This document shows, in pieces, positions 37,118-46,954 of a DNA stretch of 64,000 nt. The notes beneath the pieces are model-generated. The model was not told where the DNA came from and did not search any database. It saw only the letters and a list, made by a program, of their open reading frames with translations. Position numbers and translations under genes: made by a program. Source of the stretch: Terriglobia bacterium. GTDB taxonomy: Bacteria > Acidobacteriota > Terriglobia > JAIQFV01. The stretch is from positions 117,480-181,479 of the forward strand of contig JAIQFY010000002.1 of the NCBI GenBank assembly GCA_020072965.1, in the 5' to 3' direction. How positions within the stretch are numbered: the first letter of the stretch is position 1; every line of letters starts with the position of its first letter.

Positions 37118-37502
37118 CAGTCCAAGCCATGGCCCCCCGATAAAAGTCGAAAGACACCGGCGGGGAAGCAAATCAATTGCGGAATGGGGATTGTGGATTG
37201 TGAATTACGGATTTCGGATGCGGAAGAAAAGCGTGCAGCCGGGGCTCGTTCAGCACGAGCGAGCACTCATTCCCCGCGGGATGAATTGACGCTTGGCGGG
37301 GTTTCAAGAGAAAGGGCCCCAGCAAGGAGTTCGTCGAGACGACCCAGACGAGGCATTAATTCCACGACCGTCAATACAAGACCTCGATACAGTTTCTCCA
37401 GGAAAGCCGCCCCTTTGGGGGGAAACCGAACGGTTGATGTCTGTAAGGGAAATCCGGCAAGAGGCGTAGAACAGAGCCCCTGTGGCACCAGATGCATTTG
37501 CT
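37118..37502. other. Intergenic region with degenerate GGATTGTG repeat
   Basis: No gene recognised. From about 37178 to 37222 it holds words of the type GGGGATTGTGGATTGTG, then GAATTACGGATTTCGGATGCGG. The matching reverse-orientation words are at 38637-38672, on the other side of the zinc-ribbon gene. Confidence 0.55.
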
Positions 37503-38105
37503 CTACTGACCCTCTTGCCTCGAAAGAGAGGAGATACGCGCTGTGTCGACCCACCCGAGAGTTCCCTCGAACTCCCCATCCAGCACGATGACCCGGCATA
37601 AACCACCCGAGACATCCAGGACACGAATGGTCGCACCTGCGGGGACAGGGGCTACTTTGTTTGTTGATCGGTTCGATCCCGCTTTCCTTCGAGTTTTCAG
37701 GGATTTTTGGGCACTTTGATTTGGCGCACCGGACGTCTCACGCAGGGCAAGAAGATCGTCCTTGCTCTTAGCTACCAGGATGACCGACTCGCCGGACAAG
37801 AACAGATGTCCCGCCTGCCCCATGGCGCCCGGGAGAGGCCCCATCGAAGAATTTTGGACATTGCCTGGCTGGATTAGCGGACCCAGGAAAACGACTAAGC
37901 AAACGAAAGCACCCAACAAGATTTGAATCCACTTTCCCAAACCTAACTTGTTCCCATTTTTGAACGCGGGTCGTGCAGGTCGTTCCATTACAAATTCAGA
38001 TGGCTGACGATTTGAGGGCCTTTCCTGGGTCGCAAGTTCCTTATGACATTTGGTGCAGACAATATAGCGGTCAGGCATCTTTTCAGCGCAGTGCGGACAT
38101 ATCAT
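37503..38105 (-). CDS. Zinc-ribbon, single-pass membrane protein with SH3-like tail
   Basis: 200 residues. N-terminal double CxxC (CPHC...CTKC) zinc ribbon, one membrane helix near residues 60-80 (WIQILLGAFVCLVVFLGPLI), a low-complexity linker, then a C-terminal beta domain (GATIRVLDVSGGLCRVIVLDGEFEGTLGWVDTARI) resembling bacterial SH3 domains. Function unknown. Flanked on both sides by degenerate repeats in inverted order. Confidence 0.8.
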   Translation of the reverse strand: MICPHCAEKMPDRYIVCTKCHKELATQERPSNRQPSEFVMERPARPAFKNGNKLGLGKWIQILLGAFVCLVVFLGPLIQPGNVQNSSMGPLPGAMGQAGHLFLSGESVILVAKSKDDLLALRETSGAPNQSAQKSLKTRRKAGSNRSTNKVAPVPAGATIRVLDVSGGLCRVIVLDGEFEGTLGWVDTARISSLSRQEGQ

Positions 38106-38767
38106 CGTGCTTCCTCCGATGGCTCTGCTGCGATACCCTCAAAATATTCAGCTATCCCCAACACCACAGATGAAGATCTGCTTACGTTCCGGGGAAGGAC
38201 TTGTGTCTCCGGATCCCTCTCATAGCTTTCTTTATTCAATGCCAGGGGACTTAAGGCAACACATTCCGGCCCGTTCTTCCTCCCACATCTTTAGTGCTGG
38301 CACGCATATATCCAACTCCTGCGGTCAAATTGACCGCCGGGGGGCTTCATCGCTAGGCTGTTGATTCCAAAATCCCGGAATGAGTTTTGATCAATGAATC
38401 AGCTCCCCCAACAGACTGCCTTTGTTCCTTTTGAAAACATGATTAACAATTTCTGTAACTTCCACTTACAAATTCCGTCGCCCTATCGGACCTTGATGTT
38501 TCGTCCCAAGCAGCGATGACGGCATTTCTTAAAAAGGGGAGGGGGATAACTTGCACCTCAGGATGCCTACGATTCTCAGTCTCCAATGGCAGGAAGGGCG
38601 TACAATCGCGCAGGATGGGCTGTCCCCCCACTGTTTTCTCCTCTATTCCGCAATCCGAAATACCCAATCCGAAATTTAACACTCCCCCAAGAGTTCGAAA
38701 ACACAACGGTTCTTGCGTCGGTCACCCAAAGCCTCTATAATCGCGCGCTTCCAGACATGGAGGGCGA
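38106..38767. other. Intergenic region before the chorismate mutase gene
   Basis: About 660 bp with no gene I can support. It contains a degenerate repeat (38637-38672, TTCCGCAATCCGAAATACCC type) and, at the right end, a promoter (38713-38741). Confidence 0.6.
38713..38741 (+). promoter_or_regulatory. Probable promoter of the chorismate mutase-DAHP synthase pair
   Basis: TATAAT at 38736-38741 with TTGCGT (weak -35, 3 of 6) at 38713-38718 and a 17-bp spacer. GGAGG follows close to the ATG at 38768. Confidence 0.55.
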
Positions 38768-39091
38768 ATGGACCTGGATGGATGGCGCAAGCGCATCGAC
38801 GCAGTGGATTTGAAGCTGGTAGAACTGTTGAACCGTCGCTCACGCTATGCCCTCGAGATTGGGAAAATCAAAGCAAGGTTGGATCTCCCGGTGTACACAC
38901 CCAGCCGCGAGGTTGAAGTGCTGAATAACGTCGTAATCGCCAATGAAGGCCCTCTCAATGATCAGGCCATCCGACGCTTGTTTGAGCGCATTATTGATGA
39001 GGCCCGACTCCTGGAGCGGGAGTATATTGAAAATAGAAGACAGAAAATGGGCTCGAGACCGGAAGCATCGAAGAAAGGCCCGGGTCGTTGA
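38768..39091 (+). CDS. Chorismate mutase, AroQ class
   Basis: 107-residue all-helical enzyme converting chorismate to prephenate. WRKRIDAVDLKLVELLNRRSRYALEIGKIK carries the conserved first-helix Arg and Lys; RLFERIIDEARLLERE the second half. The basic C-terminal tail is short and free of catalytic residues. It is followed 57 bp later by DAHP synthase, so the pair feeds and drains the shikimate pathway. Confidence 0.87.
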   Translation: MDLDGWRKRIDAVDLKLVELLNRRSRYALEIGKIKARLDLPVYTPSREVEVLNNVVIANEGPLNDQAIRRLFERIIDEARLLEREYIENRRQKMGSRPEASKKGPGR

Positions 39092-39148
39092 TCCCGGCGG
39101 AAGCGTCGATTAGGGGGGTCGGGGGGACCTCTGGAAGGAAGATCCTCG

Positions 39149-40174
39149 ATGGTCGTTGTCATGCAGGTGGGGGCAGGAGAGCCTCAGATTCAAAAGGTGA
39201 TTGATCGCCTGGTGGGTATGGGATTTGATGTCCACCGGTCAACGGGAGTCAATCAAACCGTGTTGGGTGCGGTCGGTGCCAAGCCGGTGATTGACACACG
39301 CGACTTGGAGGTACTGGACGGGGTGGCAGAGGTCATCCGCATCAGTACCCCCTTCAAGCTCGCCAGCCGCACTTTCAGCCCGGAGGATTCCATCATCCGG
39401 GCCGGGCCGAAAGGACACCAGGTCGCCATCGGAGGAAAGACCGTTATCATGATGGCGGGCCCTTGCACGGTCGAATCCGCGGAGCAAATCCGCGAGGTGG
39501 CCCGACGCGTTAAACACGGCGGAGCAGCCATCCTGCGCGGCGGAGCATTCAAACCGCGGACCTCACCTTACAGCTTCCAGGGTTTGGGAGAAAAGGGGTT
39601 GAAATACATCCGCCGGGCGGCCGATGAAAACGGCTTGCTTGTGGTCACCGAATGCCTGGATACCGGACATGTGAGTATGGTCACGGAATATGCGGACATC
39701 GTGCAGGTGGGAGCCCGGAACATGCAGAACTTCGAGATGCTCAAAGCCTTGGGAAGGATCCGAAAACCGGTTCTCCTCAAACGCGGCATGAGCGCGACCA
39801 TCGAGGAATGGCTCATGAGCGCCGAATACATTCTGACAGGGGGCAATCATCACGTTATCTTGTGCGAGCGCGGCATTCGGACCTTCGAAACTTACACCCG
39901 CAATACGCTCGATATTTCCGCGATCCCTGTCGTCAAGAAACTGTCACATCTGCCCATCATCGTCGACCCGAGTCACGGGACGGGGCGCCGCGACAAGGTG
40001 GCACCGATGGCCCGCGCCGGAGTGGCCGCGGGCGCCGATGGCATTCTCATTGAGGTCCACCATGATCCCGAGAAGGCGCTGTGCGACGGCGCCCAGTCTC
40101 TGTTCCCCGATCAGTTCGAACAGCTGATGAAGGAGCTGCGGATCATCGCGCCAGCCGTCGGCCGCGAAATCTGA
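39149..40174 (+). CDS. aroF: 3-deoxy-7-phosphoheptulonate (DAHP) synthase, type I-beta with N-terminal regulatory domain
   Basis: 341 residues. An N-terminal ferredoxin-like regulatory domain (about 1-70) precedes the catalytic barrel, as in Thermotoga-type enzymes. MMAGPCTVESAEQI, RGGAFKPRTSPYSFQGLG, VGARNMQNFEML, LKRGMSATIEEWL and the metal-binding IVDPSHGTGRRD are clear. GGAAGGA lies upstream of the ATG. Condenses PEP and erythrose 4-phosphate; aromatic end products probably bind the N-terminal domain. Confidence 0.93.
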   Translation: MVVVMQVGAGEPQIQKVIDRLVGMGFDVHRSTGVNQTVLGAVGAKPVIDTRDLEVLDGVAEVIRISTPFKLASRTFSPEDSIIRAGPKGHQVAIGGKTVIMMAGPCTVESAEQIREVARRVKHGGAAILRGGAFKPRTSPYSFQGLGEKGLKYIRRAADENGLLVVTECLDTGHVSMVTEYADIVQVGARNMQNFEMLKALGRIRKPVLLKRGMSATIEEWLMSAEYILTGGNHHVILCERGIRTFETYTRNTLDISAIPVVKKLSHLPIIVDPSHGTGRRDKVAPMARAGVAAGADGILIEVHHDPEKALCDGAQSLFPDQFEQLMKELRIIAPAVGREI

Positions 40175-40306
40175 GGCCTAAATCAGGTTCTTGCTTATCG
40201 TCCGGAGTGGGGCGAGCGAGGGCGCCGGGGATAAGTCCATTTCCTGAGGTCTGACTCTTAACTTCCTCTTGGAACCAGGCGTGTTCCTACGAACGAATAA
40301 TCCGAC

Positions 40307-41179
40307 TTAGCGCGGCGTGAGGAGTTCGCCGACGAACGCCTCCACCTGTCGGGCGAGCGCTTCTGCCCCGGGCAGGGGGCCTCGATTTGCGTCGATCTGC
40401 TCTTCAATCCTCCGGACAATAGCACTGCCCACGACCGCCGCATCAGCGACCTTGCATACACTCTGCACCTGGGCTCTTGTCGATATTCCAAAGCCCACGG
40501 CAATCGGAAGACTGGTAAATCGGCGAATCCTCTGGACCAGATTCTCAACCCCCTCCGAAAGACTTTCGCGAGCGCCCGTGGTTCCGGTGCGGGACACTGC
40601 GTATATGAATCCACGCGCCACGCTGCAAATCTTGCGGATCCGCTCGTCCGTGGAGGTCGGCGCAACCAGGAAAATCAAATCCAGGTCATGGGCGTCAAAT
40701 ACCTTCTTGATCTCTCCGGACTCTTCCGGGATGAGATCCGTCAACAACACTCCGTCCACGCCCGCTGCTCTTGACCGGCACGCGAAAGTTTCAATCCCCA
40801 TCTGCCAGATCGGATTGAGATAACTGAAGAGCACAAACGGTGTGTCCTCTCTGTTCACCGGCACTACGCCGCTGTCCGGCCTGCTGTGTTCGGAGGTGGA
40901 CTCGCTCCCTCCCCTCAAGTCCGCTACCATTTTCAGGATCTTTGTCAGGTTTGTTCCGGCATCCAGGGCTCGTTGTGAGGCGCGTTGGATGACGGGGCCG
41001 TCGGCCAGGGGATCAGAAAACGGCACCCCCACCTCAAGTACATCCACCCCTGCTCTTAGAAGAGCACGGATGATCGAATCGGTGTGCAGAAGAGAAGGAT
41101 CGCCCGCGGTAAGATAAGCAATGAATCCCTTCCTGCCGGACTGGCGCAAGGCCTCGAACCTCTTTTGAATTCGCGTCAA
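40307..41179 (-). CDS. trpA: Tryptophan synthase alpha chain
   Basis: 290 residues. FIAYLTAGDP, EVGVPFSDPLADGPVIQ (catalytic Glu-Asp) and ADAAVVGSAIVRRIEE are family motifs; an insertion rich in Glu/Ser near residue 95 is longer than usual. Translation starts at a TTG (41179) with GGGAG about eight bases upstream. It stands alone on the minus strand; trpB and trpC/D/F are not in the window. Confidence 0.93.
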   Translation of the reverse strand: MTRIQKRFEALRQSGRKGFIAYLTAGDPSLLHTDSIIRALLRAGVDVLEVGVPFSDPLADGPVIQRASQRALDAGTNLTKILKMVADLRGGSESTSEHSRPDSGVVPVNREDTPFVLFSYLNPIWQMGIETFACRSRAAGVDGVLLTDLIPEESGEIKKVFDAHDLDLIFLVAPTSTDERIRKICSVARGFIYAVSRTGTTGARESLSEGVENLVQRIRRFTSLPIAVGFGISTRAQVQSVCKVADAAVVGSAIVRRIEEQIDANRGPLPGAEALARQVEAFVGELLTPR

Positions 41180-41549
41180 GAGGATTGCTCCCTGTTCATG
41201 TTTTTCAAGGGTGGCCCACCCCGCCGGGCCTGACTTGGTTCAACCTGCAAGTCTCCGTGCGTCTTAGGTGATTCCCTTGATCATAAAGGGTCTACCGATT
41301 TCACACAAGAGCGGCCCCCGGACATCTCCCAACGACTTGTTTTTCGGCACGGGTTTCGCCGCTTGGAAAAAACAAAATAAATGTAACCGCTCATTAAACC
41401 TTTTCGTCCTCAGGCCATCTATACTATCGCAGCGCCACCAGCCTGTTCCCAGGGGAATTTAGCTGTGTGATTTTTTCCTCCGATGGGGGGAGAATCTTGC
41501 TCATCAAAATCCAAAGAAGGGATTCTTTTCCAGTTCACTGCCTGCGCCC
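41180..41549. other. Divergent intergenic region between trpA and the PAP2 gene
   Basis: About 370 bp. I see no gene, no clear promoter and no repeat. Confidence 0.5.
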
Positions 41550-42545
41550 GTGCAAAAACTTTCCCTGACGCCGCAGCAACGCGAATGGTTAGTACCCTTT
41601 TTAGGGTACCTGGTCATCGTCCTGATCGCCAACTATCGCGTTCACGAGCTATATGATTCTGACTTCGCCTTTCTGGTTTTGATTCTGGCCGCCTTCGCGC
41701 TGGGTCGCGTCTCAAGCTTTGTCCGCGACTGGACACCTGTAGTCCTCCTCCTTTTCTCCTATGAGTATCTGCATGGGTATGCTGACAAAATCATCGGCAA
41801 AGTGCATTCAACCGACATCATCCACCTAGAGGAAAAACTTTTTGGTTATCCGGTGGCCACGGTCACGCTCCAGAGGATCCTCTACACCCCCGGTGTCGGC
41901 CACTGGTACGATTACGCCTCCAGCCTGATCTATTATGCCCATTCCTTCGTAGTTCTGTTTGTGGCATTCGGCCTGTGGGTCTACCGGAGGGACCTCTACC
42001 GGGTTTGGGCAAGATTATTTGTGTACCTTTCCTTCGCTGGTTTTACCACCTATATTCTCTTTCCCGCCATGCCACCCTGGATGGCATCGCAATACCATTT
42101 GATCCCGCAGATCCACAAAATCATTGACGAGGTTATGCCGGATGGAACGGTCGGGGTGGTCAGCGCCATGACCTCCAATCTCGTCGCAGCCATGCCCTCG
42201 TTACATGCAGCGTATCCGACGCTCGGTTTCCTGTTCATGTGCCGTTATGTCAAAAAGGCGGCGCCTCTTTATGCCGCTTACTGTCTTACGGTGTATTTTG
42301 CGATCATTTACCTGGGAGAACATTACATCCTGGATACCCTGGCGGGGATCGGATACGCGGCCGGAATTTTCTTCATCAACGAGTGGGTGACTTCGAGGCA
42401 GTGGCGATTCCCATTCCGGTCAGCGTCCACAGCCGTGTTCGAAGTTCCACCCAGAAGGATTTCAACTAACCCCTCATGGCCATATACACCCATCCCGGAG
42501 CTTGACACCTATCGTGCCACCCGGAGCGGAGAAAATGAGGCTTGA
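41550..42545 (+). CDS. PAP2-family (AUR1-like) membrane phosphatase/transferase
   Basis: 331 residues, about six membrane helices. The phosphatase core is AAMPSLHAAYP (Ser-x-His motif) and LGEHYILDTLAG (His-Tyr-x-x-x-Asp motif). The overall shape resembles the inositol-phosphoceramide/AUR1-like branch of the family, so a phospholipid or undecaprenyl head-group reaction is plausible; the substrate is unknown. Starts at a GTG (41550) without an obvious ribosome site. The hydrophilic C-terminal tail of about 35 residues is not conserved-looking. Confidence 0.85.
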   Translation: MQKLSLTPQQREWLVPFLGYLVIVLIANYRVHELYDSDFAFLVLILAAFALGRVSSFVRDWTPVVLLLFSYEYLHGYADKIIGKVHSTDIIHLEEKLFGYPVATVTLQRILYTPGVGHWYDYASSLIYYAHSFVVLFVAFGLWVYRRDLYRVWARLFVYLSFAGFTTYILFPAMPPWMASQYHLIPQIHKIIDEVMPDGTVGVVSAMTSNLVAAMPSLHAAYPTLGFLFMCRYVKKAAPLYAAYCLTVYFAIIYLGEHYILDTLAGIGYAAGIFFINEWVTSRQWRFPFRSASTAVFEVPPRRISTNPSWPYTPIPELDTYRATRSGENEA

Positions 42546-42862
42546 GGCCCTGAGCCGGTGCCTCAACGATGGCGACCAGCCTGCGCACCCCAAGAGTTTC
42601 GCCCTGCCCGTAGAGAGCGTGCGCCGTCATGCCGGTCATCGGGCTGTTCCTCTATTCCTTGCTTTCCCCAAACAGATCCAACTCTGACAAATCCATCTGT
42701 CTCCCCGGCAACGTTTCATCTCCACTGGCTTTGCTTCTGGGTCCGCCCGATCAAGCCAATAGACCTGGCCAACGCAAGACAATTCAGCGATCCGGGTCGA
42801 CCCCTCCCATGCAACGGAGCGAGAAGATCCGCTCTCTTGATTTTATTCCCCTCCGATGCGGC
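42546..42862. other. Intergenic region
   Basis: About 320 bp between converging genes. No gene, repeat or convincing terminator seen. Confidence 0.5.
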
Positions 42863-43081
42863 TTACTTGCGAAACAAAGAAAAAAAGAAGGTCAAAATGA
42901 GGCTAATTAAAAGACAGGTTACCAGGGGAAAATAAAAGGTGAAGTTACCGCGGTGGATCCGGATATCGCCCGGCAACCGACCGAAGTGGAGAAAGTTGAG
43001 CCGGTCCAACAGAAGGATTGCCCCGCCCAACAGCACAAGAATAATACCCAACTGAAGAATAAATTTGCCGACGAAAGACAC
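42863..43081 (-). CDS. DUF2905-family small membrane protein
   Basis: 72 residues with two membrane helices (LQLGIILVLLGGAILLL and FPLVTCLLISLILTFFFSL) separated by the FGRLPGDIRIHRGNFTFYFP loop that marks DUF2905. Function unknown. It follows a repeat-rich spacer after ndk. Confidence 0.85.
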   Translation of the reverse strand: MSFVGKFILQLGIILVLLGGAILLLDRLNFLHFGRLPGDIRIHRGNFTFYFPLVTCLLISLILTFFFSLFRK

Positions 43082-43083
43082 TC

Positions 43084-43272
43084 TGAAACCTCAGATTCCA
43101 AAGTCCAATATCCAAATTCCAAACAAAAACCAAATTCCAAGGCCCAAAGAGCGATCAAGTAACAAGAGGAAGGGTCCAATCGGAAATCGGATGATCAATG
43201 CGTGTCTTGAATGCCATGTTTGACCTATTGGAGTTTGAAATTTACTTGGATTCTGGATATTGGGATTTGGAG
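43084..43272. repeat. Degenerate AT-rich word-repeat between ndk and DUF2905
   Basis: Left part uses words like CCAAATTCCAAA and CCAATATCCAAATT; right part uses the reverse-complement style TTGGATTCTGGATATTGGGA. The two parts could fold into an imperfect long hairpin. Confidence 0.7.
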
Positions 43273-43279
43273 TTTCCCT

Positions 43280-43702
43280 TCAGGATAGTATTTCAAGCTC
43301 ACTAAAAAAGTATTTGGTTTCGAAGGCCGCTGTCTCAGGGGCATCGCTGCCGTGGGTTGCGTTATTCTGGATTGAAGACCCGAATCGCTTTCTCAGGGTC
43401 CCCTCCGCCGCCTTCAACGGGTCGGTTGCGCCCATCACCTCACGCCACTTCCTTATTGCGTCCTCGCGCTCCAGAATCATCGCGACGATGGGGCCCGATT
43501 GCATAAACTCGGTGAGGGGGCCGAAGAAGGGGCGTTCGCGGTGCACAGCATAAAATCCTTCGGCCAGCTTCTTGGACAAATGGATAAGTTTCATGCCTAT
43601 GATCCTGAACCCATTCGATTCGATCACTTTGATGATATCGCCCGTGTAGCCGGCCTTTAGAGCATCGGGCTTGACGAGTGCCAGGGTACGTTCCAAAGAC
43701 AA
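43280..43702 (-). CDS. ndk: Nucleoside diphosphate kinase
   Basis: 140 residues. [12 protein letters not shown] at the N-terminus, the active-site His in NATHGSD and the GPIVAMILE strand. Balances nucleoside triphosphate pools. Located between the TCA-cycle gene sucD and the DUF2905 gene. Confidence 0.95.
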   Translation of the reverse strand: MSLERTLALVKPDALKAGYTGDIIKVIESNGFRIIGMKLIHLSKKLAEGFYAVHRERPFFGPLTEFMQSGPIVAMILEREDAIRKWREVMGATDPLKAAEGTLRKRFGSSIQNNATHGSDAPETAAFETKYFFSELEILS

Positions 43703-43883
43703 GGTGTTATTCTCCTTAATGGGAACTGATATAACTCACTCCAAGGCCGCCCTGAAAGATCCTAGCTCACCAGGGGCCCCCTAAATAAAGGACCAACAGT
43801 CAAGTTTCAAAACAGCCTCTTTTTTCACCGCTCATCCACAGGTCGCTGGAATCCCTGCTTGCTGAATTTCGTCACCCTCCCGG

Positions 43884-44780
43884 TCACTTACGGAGGGTCT
43901 TCTCAACCATCGCCCCAATCTCCGCGGGTGATTCAACCACGAAAATCCCTGCATCGTGCATGGCCTTCATCTTCTCCGCCGCGGTCCCTTTGCCCCCGGC
44001 AATGATAGCCCCGGCATGGCCCATCCGACGGCCGGGCGGCGCTGTTTGTCCCGCAACAAAACCGATGACCGGTTTTTTGACATGCTCTTTCACGTAGGCG
44101 GCCGCCTCCTCCTCCGCCGTTCCGCCTATTTCTCCGATCATGACGATGGCCTGGGTTTCCGGATCCTGGTTAAACATTCGGATGGCGTCCAGGTGGGTGG
44201 TCCCAATGATGGGGTCTCCCCCGATGCCGATGCATGTGGACTGGCCAATCCCGCGCCGCGTCAACTGGTCGACCGCCTCGTATGTCAAGGTCCCGCTCCG
44301 AGACACCACGCCGACATTGCCCTCCTTGTGAATGTGTCCCGGCATGATCCCCACCTTGCACTTTCCGGGCGAGATGATGCCCGGGCAATTGGGACCGATC
44401 AGGCGCGTCGTTTTCTTCTCCTGGAGATATCGCCAGGCCCGAACCATGTCCAGGGTCGGAATCCCTTCGGAAATGCAAACCACCAGCGCCAAGGCCGCAT
44501 CCACGGCTTCCATGATGGCGTCGGCCGCAAACGGAGGCGGCACAAAAATAACTGAGACATTGGCCCCGGTGGCTCTAACGGCGTCCGCCACCGTGTTGAA
44601 TACGGGGACCGGGGGATGATTTGAACCGTCCAGCGAATGAGAGGTCCCCCCCTTTCCGGGGGTGACTCCGGCGACGATTTGTGTTCCGTATTCCATGCAC
44701 GTCCTGGCGTGGAATGTGCCCTCTTTCCCCGTTAACCCCTGCACCACGACGCGGGAATTCCTGTCAACAAGAATGCTCAT
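43884..44780 (-). CDS. sucD: Succinyl-CoA synthetase, alpha subunit
   Basis: 298 residues. [31 protein letters not shown] (CoA-binding Rossmann start), [20 protein letters not shown] and [14 protein letters not shown], whose His is phosphorylated. Works with SucC; an unrelated small gene lies between them. Confidence 0.95.
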   Translation of the reverse strand: MSILVDRNSRVVVQGLTGKEGTFHARTCMEYGTQIVAGVTPGKGGTSHSLDGSNHPPVPVFNTVADAVRATGANVSVIFVPPPFAADAIMEAVDAALALVVCISEGIPTLDMVRAWRYLQEKKTTRLIGPNCPGIISPGKCKVGIMPGHIHKEGNVGVVSRSGTLTYEAVDQLTRRGIGQSTCIGIGGDPIIGTTHLDAIRMFNQDPETQAIVMIGEIGGTAEEEAAAYVKEHVKKPVIGFVAGQTAPPGRRMGHAGAIIAGGKGTAAEKMKAMHDAGIFVVESPAEIGAMVEKTLRK

Positions 44781-44862
44781 GAATCAATCCCTTTCCTGGC
44801 TGATTGTTGATCTGACGAGTTGATTCCACTCTCCATCGGCCGGAGCCCACGAGGCGCCCGTC

Positions 44863-45408
44863 TCAGTTGCTCTCTGAGAAGCCATCCACCATCTTCACAA
44901 CCCGCTCTTCGAATCCATTCCTCTCTGCCAACTCGAGCGGAATGGTCACGATAACCGAAAACTTGTGTTTTTCTCCGTCGAGCGTAATGACATGCACACG
45001 ATATTCTTTGTGGGCGTCTTCCGGGCCTCCCTTGATTTCATAAACCGATTCCAGGGCCTTCATGTTTCCAGTGCGCCGTTTCTCCCATTTGACCTTGTTC
45101 TTCTTCGGCGGGCCCTCCACCGATCTCAGGGCAAACTGCAGTGCCATCTTACGGTGTAAGGTCTCAAGATCGTTCCCTCGAAAGACCGGATAAATAATGA
45201 AGGTAGCCTCCTCACCCGCCAGGGTGAAAGTGGAACCATCCACACTCTCTGACACTTTCCATGAGGCGGGAACCTTGATGGAGAAGCGTTTCAAGGAATC
45301 CTGGACCACCTTTTCTGTTTCGGCTCCCGCAGCCACGGAAGCCAGCCCCACAATGACCATCAGCAGGGTTGCAATGATCTGATTTCCCCTTGGGTCTTTG
45401 ATACTCAC
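44863..45408 (-). CDS. Small exported protein between sucC and sucD, PsbP-like
   Basis: 181 residues with an N-terminal signal (ATLLMVIVGLASVAAGAE). The mature part (VVQDSLKRFSIKVPASWKVSESVDGSTFTL, then YRVHVITLDGEKHKFSVIVTIPLE) is reminiscent of the PsbP/LpqN-type fold, which is named from memory and unverified. Function unknown. Transcribed with sucC and sucD. Confidence 0.7.
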   Translation of the reverse strand: MSIKDPRGNQIIATLLMVIVGLASVAAGAETEKVVQDSLKRFSIKVPASWKVSESVDGSTFTLAGEEATFIIYPVFRGNDLETLHRKMALQFALRSVEGPPKKNKVKWEKRRTGNMKALESVYEIKGGPEDAHKEYRVHVITLDGEKHKFSVIVTIPLELAERNGFEERVVKMVDGFSESN

Positions 45409-45468
45409 GACCTCTCCTTCCGATTGAATCCTCGCTATGTATCCGTCCGGTCGCCCTCGCTCGAAACG

Positions 45469-46653
45469 CTATTGGACCTTGGCTTCGGGTACGGCATGAC
45501 TTGCCAGAGCGACGACTTTTTCCGCTGCGTCTTTCATATTCAAGCCCACGGTGAAGTTCAGCCCGGATTCTTTGAGGATCTGCCGGCCCCGGTCGACGTT
45601 TGTCCCCTCCATCCGGACGACGATGGGTATGGAGAGGGCCAGTTCCTTGGCGGCCTCCACGACCCCGGTGGCCAGCGTGTCGCATCGCAAAATCCCACCA
45701 AAAATATTAATGAGAACCGCCTTCACGTTCTTATCACTCATCAGGATGCGAAACGCGTTCTTCACCTGTTCGGCGCTGGCTCCTCCCCCGACATCGAGGA
45801 AATTGGCGGGCATGCCGCCTGCGTATTTAATGATGTCCATCGTGGCCATGGCCAGCCCGGCCCCATTCACCATGCATCCCACATTGCCGTCGAGTTTAAT
45901 GTAATTCAGATTGTATTTGCTGGCATCCACCTCCAACGGATCCTCTTCGTTCAAGTCACGGAGGGCTGCAAATTCCTTGTGGCGAAACAAGGCGTTGTCG
46001 TCAAAGTTGATTTTCGCATCCAAGGCGTAGAAATCACCCTCTTCGGTCAAGAGAAAGGGATTGATCTCAGCCAGGGATCCATCGCTCGACTGGAACGCCT
46101 GATACAAAGCGGTCATAAACTGCACCGCCTTGTTCACAAGTTCTGGAGCCAGTTCCAAACCGAAGGCCAGCTTTCGTGCCTGGTAGGCCTGAAACCCGGT
46201 TCCCGGATCGATCCACTCCTTCAGGATCAACTCCGGGCTCTTGGCTGCGACTTCTTCGATTTCCATGCCTCCTGCGGCACTGGCCATGAAGACAGGCTTC
46301 CCGGCGGCGCGGTCAATCACGATGCCCAGGTAATATTCCTTCTTGATATGCAGTGCCTCTTCCACCAGGAGGCGCTGCACGATCCTTCCCTCGGGGCCGG
46401 TTTGATGGGTCACCAGTTTCATTCCCAGCATCTGCCCGGCAAGGCGACCCGCTTCCTCAGGGGTCCTGGCCAATTTTACGCCACCTCCCTTGCCCCTCCC
46501 GCCGGCGTGAATTTGCGCCTTCACCACCACCGGGCCTCCCAGCTCCACGGCAATCTTCCTTGCTTCCTCAGAAGTCATCGCCGGCCGACCTCTTGGGATT
46601 TTCACCTGGTACTTTGCCAGAATCTCTTTTGCCTGGTACTCGTGGATTTTCAT
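45469..46653 (-). CDS. sucC: Succinyl-CoA synthetase, beta subunit
   Basis: 394 residues, ATP-grasp. [59 protein letters not shown] and [10 protein letters not shown]. Nucleotide preference (ADP or GDP) cannot be read safely. First gene of the suc group on the minus strand. Confidence 0.95.
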   Translation of the reverse strand: MKIHEYQAKEILAKYQVKIPRGRPAMTSEEARKIAVELGGPVVVKAQIHAGGRGKGGGVKLARTPEEAGRLAGQMLGMKLVTHQTGPEGRIVQRLLVEEALHIKKEYYLGIVIDRAAGKPVFMASAAGGMEIEEVAAKSPELILKEWIDPGTGFQAYQARKLAFGLELAPELVNKAVQFMTALYQAFQSSDGSLAEINPFLLTEEGDFYALDAKINFDDNALFRHKEFAALRDLNEEDPLEVDASKYNLNYIKLDGNVGCMVNGAGLAMATMDIIKYAGGMPANFLDVGGGASAEQVKNAFRILMSDKNVKAVLINIFGGILRCDTLATGVVEAAKELALSIPIVVRMEGTNVDRGRQILKESGLNFTVGLNMKDAAEKVVALASHAVPEAKVQ

Positions 46654-46748
46654 AGTGAAGGCCTCGCCTTTCGGATCAATGGGAATGCACGGCTGGAAAG
46701 CAAAACGCCATTATAGACACGGCCCTTTCGACGGTCAAGGTAAGCGTC

Positions 46749-46777
46749 TTGACATTCCCGGTCGCCTTCTCTAGAAT
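46749..46777 (+). promoter_or_regulatory. Strong sigma-70 promoter of guaB
   Basis: TTGACA at 46749-46754, a 17-bp spacer and TAGAAT at 46772-46777 (5 of 6). The predicted transcript start near 46784 leaves a leader of about 170 nt before guaB. Confidence 0.8.
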
Positions 46778-46835
46778 TCCACATGGTATTTCGCACCAGA
46801 AAATTTATTCCGCTTCTTCGAGCGTTATCGCTCCC

Positions 46836-46867
46836 AACCCGTCCCATGAAATGGGCCGGGTTTTTTG
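46836..46867 (+). terminator. Leader hairpin resembling an intrinsic terminator upstream of guaB
   Basis: Stem AACCCGTCCCAT/ATGGGCCGGGTT (one mismatch) with loop GAA, then six T. It lies about 50 nt after the predicted transcript start. A smaller hairpin (GAGCG-TTAT-CGCTC) precedes it. This could be a guaB attenuator or the end of a roughly 80-nt RNA. Confidence 0.65.
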
Positions 46868-46954
46868 TTATGGAGGACCCTGTAAATCGGGTGCCCATGC
46901 GATCTCAAGCGGAAAGGATTGGAAGGAGCCATTGACCCTTTACCAGGAGCCTAA

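Noticed and set aside
40194..40235. Hairpin CTTATC/GATAAG downstream of DAHP synthase as a terminator
   Set aside because: The stem has an internal loop and no T-run follows; evidence is too weak.
46783..46937. 50-codon open frame in the guaB leader
   Set aside because: Its ATG coincides with the predicted transcript start and it runs through the terminator-like hairpin; no ribosome site.
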